Positions 25,570-33,050 of a stretch of 37,191 nt of DNA are shown here, one piece after another. The notes under the pieces were generated by a model. It was given only the letters and a program-made list of their open reading frames with translations, made no database searches and had not been told where the DNA came from. The DNA is from Actinomycetota bacterium (GTDB taxonomy: Bacteria > Actinomycetota > CADDZG01 > WHSQ01), in contig WHSV01000030.1 of NCBI GenBank assembly GCA_009379915.1, forward strand, positions 1-37,191, in the 5' to 3' direction. The position numbers and the translations under genes were made by a program. Position 1 is the first letter of the stretch; every line of letters begins with the position of its first letter.

Positions 25570-27638
25570 CGCTCGTCCGATGCGTCTTGGTCGAGAGACA
25601 CAGCCCCCGTGTCCCCCTCGACGATCACGGTCGATCCCGGCGGGAAGCGGTGGATTGCGTCGTGAACGCCGACGACGGTCGCTACCTGGAACTCGCGCGC
25701 AAGTATGGCGAGGTGTGAGAGCACGCTTCCCGTCTCGGCGACCAGACCGCCCAGCATCGGCAGGACACCGGCGAGTTGAGGGTCGAGCGTGCGAACGACC
25801 AGGACGTCGCCGGGACCAACGTCCTCCATGCGGGCCCGAGCGGTGCCTATCGCCCTGCCACCGCCCGCGCCCTGCGACCCCCCGCCGTTTCTGCCTGGGC
25901 TCTCCGCGACCACCGCACCGGAGGCCGTGAGCCTGAAGGCAGCCGGCAGTGGTGGCTCCGCTCGCCGAGGTGCCGAGTCGAGCTCGTGCGGTACCAGTCT
26001 CCAGAGCAGCGTTGCCTCGAGTTCGTCAAATCGTAGCTGCGCTATGTCTTCGGCAGCGCGCAGGGTTCCTTCCTCTGCAGCGCGTCGACCCAGCTCTCGG
26101 GCCAAGCGCGCCGACAACTCCTGCACGAGGCGCGCCGCAAACCTCAGCGACTCGCGCGCTGCGGCGAGCGGGTCGGGGTCAGAGGCGACGAGGGGCGGGG
26201 CCTGCGAAGTCGAAGGCAATTGCGGGGAAGAAGTGATCCCTGGAGGATAGAGCGCGAGTACCTCGGGGTAAGTCTCAATGATCTCTCGCTCGGGCACGCG
26301 CTCACGACGGGCCTTCAGAAGCAAACGAAGAGCGTTCGACGCCGCCGTCGGTGCGTGCGCATCGCCGGGCATGAGCATTCCTGCGAGTGCCTCGTGACCG
26401 TGGAGAGAAATGAGTAGCTGCCGCGAGCGAGCAAGCTGGTTGACCAGTTCCTTCTCTCCGAGCGCGCGCACTACTGGGATGGAAGCCAGTTCGTCGTAAA
26501 CGCGCTCCAGGAGATCCTGGCTTATAACCGGCAATGCCGCGCGCAGGCGACCGACGCGCCACGCGGCAGCGAGGCGTCGCGCCGGGGGCCGGGGATCAAT
26601 CAGGGCGAGCAGCGAGCGCTTGGACGGCAGCGCGCGCAGAAGTTCGAGGTCGGCAGCGGCGCGTCCGCCCACCGCCGTGACCACGGGCGAGGCCTCGATG
26701 CGCGTGGGCGACTGAACTCCAGCGATGATGAGCGCGCGTTTGAGGCCTTCCCGGAAGGGATCAAGCCATAGGTCCTGTTCGAGGGGAGCTAGCGGATCGG
26801 GAAAGGTCTCTGCTACCGGTCCGGGACCCAACACCGGTCCCTCGGCCGCTGCGCTCTCGGAGCCCGCCGTAACTGGCCGGCTCTGCAGCATCCACAGCTT
26901 GCCCTGTGCATCCTCGGCCCACTCGATGTCCTGTGGACCTCCGAATGCCTCGGATGAGCGACGCGAGAGGCGGGCCAGCTTGCGACGCCGCGCCCCGGTG
27001 AGCAAGACCCCATCGGGTCCCAGGTCGCGCTCGAGGACGCGGCCCCGCCGACTGAGCACGTAGCGCGTGTCGGTGGCCGTCCCGCTAACGAGTTGTTCGG
27101 GGGAACCGGAAACGGCGGCGACTACGATCCGGTCGCGCCTGCCGGTCAACGGGTCGGAGCCGAACATCACTCCGCCGACCGTTGCGTCCACCCGGAGCTG
27201 TATCAGTACGGCCATGGGAGCGGGTTCGGGCCGGAGTGGAGTCACGGCTGAGGCCAGGACCTCCTCGATCGCACTGAGAAGATCGGGCCAGGTAGCGACA
27301 TCGGACACGGATTTGAACATCCCGGCCATCGAGGACTCGGCTCCGTCCTCGGCGACCGACGAGGAACGAACCACCACGTGGCGCGTTCCGCCGGATGACA
27401 GAGCTTCCCACCGGCGCCTGAGCTCCCGCCGAAAGTCCTCATCGGTCAGTGCCGGAGGTCCCCCGAACTCGGTGGTGAGTACAAAGCCGGGCAGAACGGG
27501 AAAATTGCCGGTGCGCGCCCTTGCGAGGTTGGACGCTTTGGGGCCGGCGAGATGCACGAGAGCCGCGCGCTCATCACTGATGTCGAGAAGCGCGGCCGCG
27601 CCGACGCCGCGTTCCTCAAGCGTCCGTATGGCGGCCAT
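25566..27638 (-). CDS. PEP-synthase/rifampin-phosphotransferase-like protein without a PEP-binding barrel
   Basis: The 690 residues split into three parts. Residues about 30-258 are a PPDK/PEP-synthase-type ATP-grasp domain (G-P-K-A-S-N-L-A, V-V-V-R-S-S-S-V-A-E-D, G-G-V-M-F-G-S-D-P-L-T-G, W-M-L-Q-S-R-P-V). Residues about 260-590 are a middle region starting F-P-D-P-L-A-P-L-E-Q-D-L-W. After a Gly-rich linker, about 600-690 form the swivelling phosphohistidine domain with the predicted phosphorylated H642 (S-V-L-S-H-L-A-I-L-A-R-E). The PEP-binding TIM barrel is absent, so the plan matches rifampin phosphotransferase: ATP domain, acceptor domain, His domain. The acceptor is unknown. The ATG follows AAGGAGGGAGG. 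It is coupled to the downstream membrane protein. Confidence 0.82.
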   Translation of the reverse strand: MAAIRTLEERGVGAAALLDISDERAALVHLAGPKASNLARARTGNFPVLPGFVLTTEFGGPPALTDEDFRRELRRRWEALSSGGTRHVVVRSSSVAEDGAESSMAGMFKSVSDVATWPDLLSAIEEVLASAVTPLRPEPAPMAVLIQLRVDATVGGVMFGSDPLTGRRDRIVVAAVSGSPEQLVSGTATDTRYVLSRRGRVLERDLGPDGVLLTGARRRKLARLSRRSSEAFGGPQDIEWAEDAQGKLWMLQSRPVTAGSESAAAEGPVLGPGPVAETFPDPLAPLEQDLWLDPFREGLKRALIIAGVQSPTRIEASPVVTAVGGRAAADLELLRALPSKRSLLALIDPRPPARRLAAAWRVGRLRAALPVISQDLLERVYDELASIPVVRALGEKELVNQLARSRQLLISLHGHEALAGMLMPGDAHAPTAASNALRLLLKARRERVPEREIIETYPEVLALYPPGITSSPQLPSTSQAPPLVASDPDPLAAARESLRFAARLVQELSARLARELGRRAAEEGTLRAAEDIAQLRFDELEATLLWRLVPHELDSAPRRAEPPLPAAFRLTASGAVVAESPGRNGGGSQGAGGGRAIGTARARMEDVGPGDVLVVRTLDPQLAGVLPMLGGLVAETGSVLSHLAILAREFQVATVVGVHDAIHRFPPGSTVIVEGDTGAVSLDQDASDER

Positions 27639-28048
27639 GCCTCCCTCCTTCTCCGTATGGGATGTCTAATGCAATCCGCTCGGCGCTCGTCTTATTCCTT
27701 CTGGTGCCGTCCTTCCGGTGTGATGCCGAGCCTAGATATCCGGTTCGTCGCTGTAATCCATCCACAAGACGACTACGGCTAATCCTTTCGGTGTAGGTGT
27801 GTGTACGTCGGATACTCCTCGAGTAGCGATCGGTCGAACTGAGAGCGACCGTGGGATCGGGCCGTCGTCGGACAAGTGGGTGGGGAAACCTTCCCGACGA
27901 GGCCGTCCAGGCTTAGGTGAGGGCCCGTCGTGGTACCCTTGAGAGCCCAAGACACTTCGGCTTTCAGGCCCTCAAGTCCTCGCGCAGCACGCGCTCTTCG
28001 CCTGTCTGAGAGCCTCTAAATCAACAGGAATCGCAGGAGGTAGTTCGC
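27639..28048. other. 410-nt divergent intergenic region (phosphotransferase-like gene / carD)
   Basis: There is no gene. It contains the minus-strand ribosome binding site at 27640-27650, a TACCCT box at 27934-27939 for carD, and the carD AGGAGG at 28035-28040. I see no clear minus-strand promoter. Confidence 0.5.
27934..27939 (+). promoter_or_regulatory. Candidate -10 box for the carD operon
   Basis: TACCCT in the context GG-TACCCT recurs exactly at the tRNA-Thr promoter in this window (32928-32933). It predicts a leader of about 100 nt before carD. The -35 is weak. Confidence 0.4.
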
Positions 28049-28531
28049 GTGAGTTTCGCAGTCGGCGACAAGGTCGTCTATCCACACCACGGTGCAGCCA
28101 TCATCGAGAAGCGTGAGAAGCGTGAATTGATGGGCGAGAAGCGGGATTATTTCATCCTAAAGCTCGCATATGGAGAACTGACACTGATGGTGCCGATCGA
28201 CTCGACCGAGGAAGTCGGACTGCGAGCGATCACCCCGGCCAAAGAAATGCCGAAGGTCTTCAAGGTTCTCAAGAAGAACGAGCCCACCACCAACACCACG
28301 AATTGGTCCCGTCGATTCAAGGCCAACGTCGAGAAGCTCAAGTCCGGCGACATCTACCAGGTGGCGGACGTGGTCCGGAGCCTCCACCAGCGCGATCAGG
28401 AGAAGGGCCTGTCCGCCGGCGAGAAGCGCATGCTGACCAAGGCTCGCCAGATTCTCGTGTCCGAGCTGACCTTCTCGAAGAACTGCAACGAGGAGGAGGC
28501 CGAGAAAATGCTCGACGAGGTGCTGGGATAG
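28049..28531 (+). CDS. carD: RNA-polymerase-binding transcription regulator CarD
   Basis: CarD binds the RNA polymerase beta subunit and stabilises open complexes, in actinobacteria mainly at rRNA and growth promoters. The 160 residues begin with the CarD/CdnL/TRCF RNAP-interaction domain (F-A-V-G-D-K-V-V-Y-P-H-H-G). A helical DNA-binding domain with W-S-R-R-F-K-A-N follows. The length matches the mycobacterial protein. The GTG start is eight bases after AGGAGG. The stop codon overlaps the apparent ATA start of ispD, and the carD-ispD-ispF order is as in M. tuberculosis. Confidence 0.96.
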   Translation: MSFAVGDKVVYPHHGAAIIEKREKRELMGEKRDYFILKLAYGELTLMVPIDSTEEVGLRAITPAKEMPKVFKVLKKNEPTTNTTNWSRRFKANVEKLKSGDIYQVADVVRSLHQRDQEKGLSAGEKRMLTKARQILVSELTFSKNCNEEEAEKMLDEVLG

Positions 28532-29208
28532 CCGACCGGGCTATCGGCTCGGTTGCGGCGATCGTCGCGGCGGGCGGACGCGGCGAACGGGCACGCGGAT
28601 CAACACTCAAGCAATTTCAGCAGCTCGGTGGCCGGCCGCTCGTCGAATGGTCTCTCGATGTGCTTGCGTCCTCCGGATGTAATCCCATGGTTCTCGTCGT
28701 GCCACCGGAGTCGCTCGACGGAATCGGCAGCGCCCTCGGACACAGGTGTACGGTCGTCGCCGGCGGTGACAGCCGGCAGCAATCCGTGCGCAACGGCCTC
28801 CAACACGTCACCTCGGACTACGTTGTGGTTCACGACGCGGCCCGCCCCTTCGTTACCTCGGAGATGATCGAACGCACGTTGTCGTCGCTCGAGGATGCCG
28901 AGGGTGCGATCGTGGCAACACCTTTGGACGAGACCCTCAAGAGGGTCGATGGTGATGTGGTTGACGAGACGGTCAGCCGCGCGCATCTCTGGCGCGTGCA
29001 GACACCTCAGAGCTTTCGCACTGAGGCCCTGCGCGAGGCGCACGACAAGGCCGAGGCTGCGGGTATCGAGGCAACCGACGACGCGTCGCTCGTAGAGCGA
29101 AACGGGGGCCGGGTCGTCGTAGTGCACTCAACGCGCGCCAACATGAAGTTGACGTACCCGGAAGACTTCGTGATTGCGGAAGCGATACTGGGGAGTCACA
29201 AGAAGTGA
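28528..29208 (+). CDS. ispD: 2-C-methyl-D-erythritol 4-phosphate cytidylyltransferase, apparently with an ATA start
   Basis: IspD transfers CMP to MEP in the non-mevalonate isoprenoid pathway. The CTP-binding signature A-A-I-V-A-A-G-G-R-G-E-R begins about ten codons in. V-V-H-D-A-A-R-P-F and R-V-Q-T-P-Q-S-F are also canonical. The 226-residue length is normal. No ATG, GTG or TTG lies in frame between a TTG deep inside carD (28303) and the conserved core; the only near-cognate upstream codon is a CTG at 28483. An ATA at 28528 overlaps the carD TAG and has GAGG seven bases upstream, so I place the start there. The stop overlaps the ispF GTG. Confidence 0.85.
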   Translation: MADRAIGSVAAIVAAGGRGERARGSTLKQFQQLGGRPLVEWSLDVLASSGCNPMVLVVPPESLDGIGSALGHRCTVVAGGDSRQQSVRNGLQHVTSDYVVVHDAARPFVTSEMIERTLSSLEDAEGAIVATPLDETLKRVDGDVVDETVSRAHLWRVQTPQSFRTEALREAHDKAEAAGIEATDDASLVERNGGRVVVVHSTRANMKLTYPEDFVIAEAILGSHKK

Positions 29209-29693
29209 TCCGCGTCGGGACTGGATTCGACGTACATGCGTTCGACGATGACCGGCCGCTGATCATCGGCGGTGTTCTCGTCCCCGAGACGCCGGGTCTC
29301 GGTGGACACAGCGACGCGGACGTCCTGAGTCATGCGGTAACCGATGCGTTGCTCGGAGCGGTTGGTCTGGGCGACCTGGGTGCGCTTTATCCCGCTTCGG
29401 ACGAGTGGCGGGCCGCATCGAGTCTGTCGATTCTGGCCGACGCAGTTATGCGAGCGCGCGCAGCCGGATGGATCGTGTCGAACGTCGATTGCACGGTCAT
29501 TGCGGAGCGCCCGAAGCTCGGCGCCTTCAAGGACGAGATGGCGACGAATCTGGCTCACACTCTGGATGTCGAACCGGAAGCCGTGTCGGTCAAGGCGACC
29601 ACGACCGACGGACTGGGGTTCACCGGGCGCGGCGAGGGCATCGCCGCGCAGGCGGTCGTGGTCCTCGCGAGCTCCGCCGGAAGGGAAAGTTAG
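29205..29693 (+). CDS. ispF: 2-C-methyl-D-erythritol 2,4-cyclodiphosphate synthase
   Basis: IspF cyclises CDP-ME-2-phosphate to MEcPP. The 162 residues show the metal ligands D9 and H11 (G-F-D-V-H) and H43 (L-S-H-A-V-T-D-A-L-L-G-A), plus G-L-G-D-L-G. The C-terminal K-A-T-T-T-D-G-L-G-F-T-G-R-G-E-G-I segment is characteristic. It starts with GTG overlapping the ispD stop (GTGA), so the pair is coupled. The TAG stop is also the first half of the presumed cysS -10 box. Confidence 0.95.
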   Translation: MIRVGTGFDVHAFDDDRPLIIGGVLVPETPGLGGHSDADVLSHAVTDALLGAVGLGDLGALYPASDEWRAASSLSILADAVMRARAAGWIVSNVDCTVIAERPKLGAFKDEMATNLAHTLDVEPEAVSVKATTTDGLGFTGRGEGIAAQAVVVLASSAGRES

Positions 29694-29696
29694 TCT
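29691..29696 (+). promoter_or_regulatory. TAnnnT -10 box on the ispF stop codon, likely leaderless start of cysS
   Basis: TAGTCT includes the ispF TAG and is followed by seven bases and the cysS ATG at 29704. No ribosome binding site is present. Confidence 0.4.
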
Positions 29697-29703
29697 GAGT
29701 TCT

Positions 29704-31158
29704 ATGGCTATCCGTGTGTACGAGTCCAGGCGTCGCGACGTGGTCGAGCTCGAGCCGCGCGACGAGGGCCGCATCTCGATGTACGCGTGTGGACCAACGG
29801 TCTACAACCTCATCCATGTGGGCAACGCGCGCACGATCGTCTGGTACGACCAGGTGCGTCGCTACTTGGAGTACCGCGGCTACGACGTGACCTACGTCAT
29901 GAACTACACGGACGTCGACGACAAGATCATCGAGCGTGCCAAGATCGAAGGAATCCCACCCGAGGGTGTGACGAGCAAGTACACGCAGGCGTTCGAGGAC
30001 GATATGAGCGCGCTCGGAACCAAGCCCGCCTCCCTCATCGTGCGGGCGACGGATCACATCGGCGACATGGTCGTTGCCATCCAGGGCCTCATCGACAAGG
30101 GTCTCGCCTACAAGGCCGAGGGGGACGTCTGGTACGAGGTCGAGAACTTCGATGGCTACGGCAAGCTGTCCGGCCGCTCGCTCGACGACATGAGGTCCGG
30201 TGATCGAATCGAACCGAGCCCGGGGAAGAAGCATCCCGTCGACTTCGCTCTGTGGAAGTCCGCCAAGGAGGGCGAGCCCTCGTGGCCCTCACCCTGGGGG
30301 CCGGGCCGACCCGGCTGGCACATCGAGTGCTCCGTCATGTCGACGAGGTATCTCGGGATGGGGTTCGACATCCACGGGGGCGGGCGGGACCTGATCTTTC
30401 CCCATCACGAGAACGAACTGGCTCAAGCGGAGGGTCTGAACGGTGGCGAGTTCGTGCGCTACTGGGTACATGCGGGACTCGTACAGATGGAGTCGGAGAA
30501 GATGTCGAAGTCACTCGGCAACGTCGTGCTCGCGCGCGACGTGATCGAGCAATATGGGGGAGAGACCTGCCGCTACTGGATGCTCGCGTCGTCACTTCGC
30601 AGCCAGGCCGTGTTCTCGGACGACACCCTCGACGACGCTGATCGTTCGCTCGAGCGGTGGCGGACCTTTCTGGAAGCCGCGGGACACGCTCTGGCGGAGG
30701 AGGCGCCGGCCGCATCGTCCTCCTACCGCCGGCCGCTAAGCGATCCCGGCCCGGAGGGGACGGGGGCCGAGTTCATCTCTCGTTTCCTGTCGTCGATGGA
30801 TGACGATTTCAACTCGGCGAAGGCTTTCGCTGCAATTCACGACCTCGTCCGGGAGGGCAACAGGCTGATCGAGGGGGCACAGCGAGGCGACGAGGGCGAA
30901 CGCAAGTCGCTGGCCGGGCTCCTCGAGGTGTTCCTCGAGCTGACGAGCGTCCTGAACTTCCGGCTTGAGTCCAAGCCGGAAGATTCGAAGCTCGTCGGTG
31001 GTCTCGTCGAGTATCTGCTCGAGTTGCGAGAGTCTGCTCGCTCCGAACGGGCGTTCGAGCGCGCCGATGAGATTCGCGAGCGCCTGACGGAGCTCGGTGT
31101 CGCGATCGAGGACACACCGGCCGGGCCTCGGTGGCGCGTGAGTGGCACCGGCCAGTAG
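29704..31158 (+). CDS. cysS: Cysteinyl-tRNA synthetase
   Basis: This class I synthetase charges tRNA(Cys). Its 484 residues include Y-A-C-G-P-T-V-Y at 27-34 with zinc ligand C29. The HIGH-equivalent is H-V-G-N-A-R at 38-43. The other zinc ligands lie in I-E-C-S-V-M-S and H-H-E-N-E, and K-M-S-K-S follows. Four zinc ligands and both ATP motifs are therefore intact. I use the ATG at 29704; the open frame extends 120 codons upstream only by reading across ispF. The gene ends by overlapping rlmB by 17 nt. Confidence 0.96.
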   Translation: MAIRVYESRRRDVVELEPRDEGRISMYACGPTVYNLIHVGNARTIVWYDQVRRYLEYRGYDVTYVMNYTDVDDKIIERAKIEGIPPEGVTSKYTQAFEDDMSALGTKPASLIVRATDHIGDMVVAIQGLIDKGLAYKAEGDVWYEVENFDGYGKLSGRSLDDMRSGDRIEPSPGKKHPVDFALWKSAKEGEPSWPSPWGPGRPGWHIECSVMSTRYLGMGFDIHGGGRDLIFPHHENELAQAEGLNGGEFVRYWVHAGLVQMESEKMSKSLGNVVLARDVIEQYGGETCRYWMLASSLRSQAVFSDDTLDDADRSLERWRTFLEAAGHALAEEAPAASSSYRRPLSDPGPEGTGAEFISRFLSSMDDDFNSAKAFAAIHDLVREGNRLIEGAQRGDEGERKSLAGLLEVFLELTSVLNFRLESKPEDSKLVGGLVEYLLELRESARSERAFERADEIRERLTELGVAIEDTPAGPRWRVSGTGQ

Positions 31159-31912
31159 ACGCAGACCCGCCGACGATTCGTCCGTTCTGGCGGGTAGACG
31201 ACCGGTGGTCGAGATGCTGCGCGCCGGCTCGGTTCCTGAACGAATTCTCATTGCTCAAGGCGCCGCAATGAAAGGCGCCCTCGGAGAGGTTCGCCGCCGG
31301 GCCGTCGCTCTCGGCGTTCCGGTTCGCATGGTTCCCCGTTCCGAGATCGACGATCACGCACCCGGGGTCAACCACCAGGGCGTCGTCGCTATCACGGCTC
31401 GCTACCGTTACACGCCGTTGGAGAAACTGCTCGAGAGGCCGGACCCAACTTTGTTGTTCCTTGACGGTGTCATGGATCCGCACAACCTCGGATCACTCCT
31501 ACGAAGTGCCGATGGCGCCGGCTTCGACGGAGTCGTGATCCCCACACATCGAGCCGTGAGCGTCACCGGAACCGTGCGTCGCATCTCCGCCGGAGCGGCC
31601 GAGGTCGTCGCGGTGGCTCGGGTAAGCAACCTAGGAGCTGCGATCGATAGGGCGCGGGCGGCAGGAGTGTGGATCCTCGGGCTCGACGCCGGCGGGACGA
31701 ACGACATCTGGTCGACGAACCTCGCCGAGCCTCCGGTCGGGGTCGTGTGCGGCTCGGAGGACAAAGGTTTGTCGAAGGGAGTCCGCGACAGGTGCGACGA
31801 GCTGGTCCGTATACCCCACAAGGGTTCGTTGGAGTCACTGAACGTCGGGGTCGCGGGGGCGATCGCGATGTTCGAGATAGCTCGAAGACGAGCCTCATCC
31901 GATACGCTTTAG
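31142..31912 (+). CDS. rlmB: 23S rRNA (guanosine-2'-O-)-methyltransferase RlmB / TrmH family
   Basis: This SPOUT methyltransferase of 256 residues has an N-terminal substrate-binding domain (L-A-G-R-R-P-V-V-E-M-L near 16-26). The knotted SpoU domain shows D-P-H-N-L-G-S-L-L-R-S-A, C-G-S-E-D-K-G-L-S and S-L-N-V-G-V-A-G-A-I-A-M-F-E. The likely target is G2251 of 23S rRNA, by family. The GTG start at 31142 lies within the end of cysS, so it is coupled to it. The cysS-rlmB pair is conserved in both Bacillus and mycobacteria. Confidence 0.93.
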   Translation: MAPASRRRPADDSSVLAGRRPVVEMLRAGSVPERILIAQGAAMKGALGEVRRRAVALGVPVRMVPRSEIDDHAPGVNHQGVVAITARYRYTPLEKLLERPDPTLLFLDGVMDPHNLGSLLRSADGAGFDGVVIPTHRAVSVTGTVRRISAGAAEVVAVARVSNLGAAIDRARAAGVWILGLDAGGTNDIWSTNLAEPPVGVVCGSEDKGLSKGVRDRCDELVRIPHKGSLESLNVGVAGAIAMFEIARRRASSDTL

Positions 31913-31966
31913 CCTCCGCACGCGACGTCTCCTGGCGTCGATGTGGACTCGCCTTGGGGGAGTTGA

Positions 31967-32602
31967 GTGTCTAACGAGGGTGCCTTCACCGACACGGACG
32001 AGGGTCTGGTCGAGTTCGCCCGTTCCGGCGACGATGCCGCTATCGACGTGTTGCTGACCAGATACCGCCACTACGCGCGGGCAAAGGCCCGGTCGTACTT
32101 TCTGGCAGGCGCCGACAAGGAAGACATCGTCCAGGAGGGGATGATCGGCCTCTACAAAGCGATCCGAGACTTCGAGCCCGAGCACAACACCGCCTTCCGA
32201 GCCTTCGCCGAGCTCTGTATCACGCGCCAGATCATTACGGCCATCAAGACCGCGACGCGGCAGAAGCATCAACCGCTCAACTCGTACGTCTCCTTGAACC
32301 GGCCCCTTGGGAGCGGGGACGACGACGACCGTTCACTTGCCGACTCGATCGAGACCATCGAGGTTGCCGATCCCGCCGAGCTCGTGATCTCGGCCGAGGA
32401 GGTTCAGACCATCAAAGCCCAGATGGGAGAGGTGTTGTCTCCCTTCGAGGTCGAGGTGCTCGAGCACTACATCGACGGGAAGTCGTATCAGCAGATCGCG
32501 GACATGCTCGGCCGCCACGTGAAGTCCATCGACAATGCCCTTCAGCGCATCAAGCGCAAGCTCGAGCGTCACATCGCGCAGCACAAGGCGCTTCCCGCGT
32601 GA
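31967..32602 (+). CDS. sigH: RNA polymerase sigma factor, SigH (Spo0H)-type
   Basis: This is a 211-residue group-3/4-like sigma-70 protein. Region 2 includes Y-F-L-A-G-A-D-K-E-D-I-V-Q-E-G-M-I-G-L-Y-K-A-I-R-D-F (45-70), the core-binding and -10 helix, with A-F-R-A-F-A-E-L-C-I-T-R-Q-I after it. Region 4 holds an HTH (S-Y-Q-Q-I-A-D-M-L-G-R-H-V-K-S-I-D-N-A-L-Q-R). The sequence resembles Bacillus SigH, which also lies downstream of rlmB. Sporulation is not implied. The GTG start follows GGGGGAG with five bases between. No anti-sigma factor is adjacent. Confidence 0.88.
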   Translation: MSNEGAFTDTDEGLVEFARSGDDAAIDVLLTRYRHYARAKARSYFLAGADKEDIVQEGMIGLYKAIRDFEPEHNTAFRAFAELCITRQIITAIKTATRQKHQPLNSYVSLNRPLGSGDDDDRSLADSIETIEVADPAELVISAEEVQTIKAQMGEVLSPFEVEVLEHYIDGKSYQQIADMLGRHVKSIDNALQRIKRKLERHIAQHKALPA

Positions 32603-32942
32603 CCTGGACTGCGCGCACCGATTCGACCCATCGATGCCTGAGACAACTCTGAGCATCCGGGCCCGCAAACCGGGCAGGACCAACCAAAGTTCGAGCGGAA
32701 TGGGCTCCGTCCCGCCGGATCAGCGGGCTCCATGACTCTCCGGAGATTCAACCCCGCTCACCGAAGCAATTCCTCCGAAGACCGACCGAAGCGGGCGTTC
32801 CGCAGTCAGCCTCACCAGCTCCCCCTTTCGATGCTTGGTTTCGCTTTCGCGACCCAAGTCCCACTCGAAGCGATTACGCAGAGACACGTGTGACGGGTTC
32901 ACACCGTTGGCGGGAGCGGTAAAGCGGGTACCCTCAGTGGAG
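32603..32942. other. 340-nt intergenic region before tRNA-Thr
   Basis: There is no gene. A five-bp hairpin GCCCG-CAAAC-CGGGC near 32661-32675 could be a weak sigH terminator. The tRNA promoter occupies the last 40 bases. Confidence 0.45.
32906..32933 (+). promoter_or_regulatory. Promoter of tRNA-Thr
   Basis: TTGGCG (32906-32911) and TACCCT (32928-32933) are separated by 16 bp. Initiation would fall a few bases before the tRNA 5' end at 32943. The GG-TACCCT -10 is shared with carD. Confidence 0.5.
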
Positions 32943-33016
32943 GCCGGGTTAGCTCAGTCTGGTAGAGCAAAGCTCTTGTAAAGCTTAGGTCGTCGGTTCG
33001 AATCCGACACCCGGCT
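32943..33016 (+). tRNA. tRNA-Thr (anticodon TGT)
   Basis: The 74-nt sequence folds as a full cloverleaf. The acceptor is GCCGGGT/ACCCGGC with seven perfect pairs. The D arm is GCTC...GAGC. The anticodon arm is AAGCT/AGCTT around CTTGTAA, giving anticodon TGT, which reads ACA. The T arm is GTCGG-TTCGAAT-CCGAC. The discriminator is T and CCA is not encoded. Confidence 0.96.
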
Positions 33017-33050
33017 CGTTAGGCAGGTTTGCCCTTTAAGGAGTGATGGC

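Noticed and set aside
29344-29703. 120-codon upstream extension of the cysS frame
   Set aside because: It reads across ispF with Arg/Trp/Ser-rich shadow sequence; the conserved CysS N-terminus begins at 29704.
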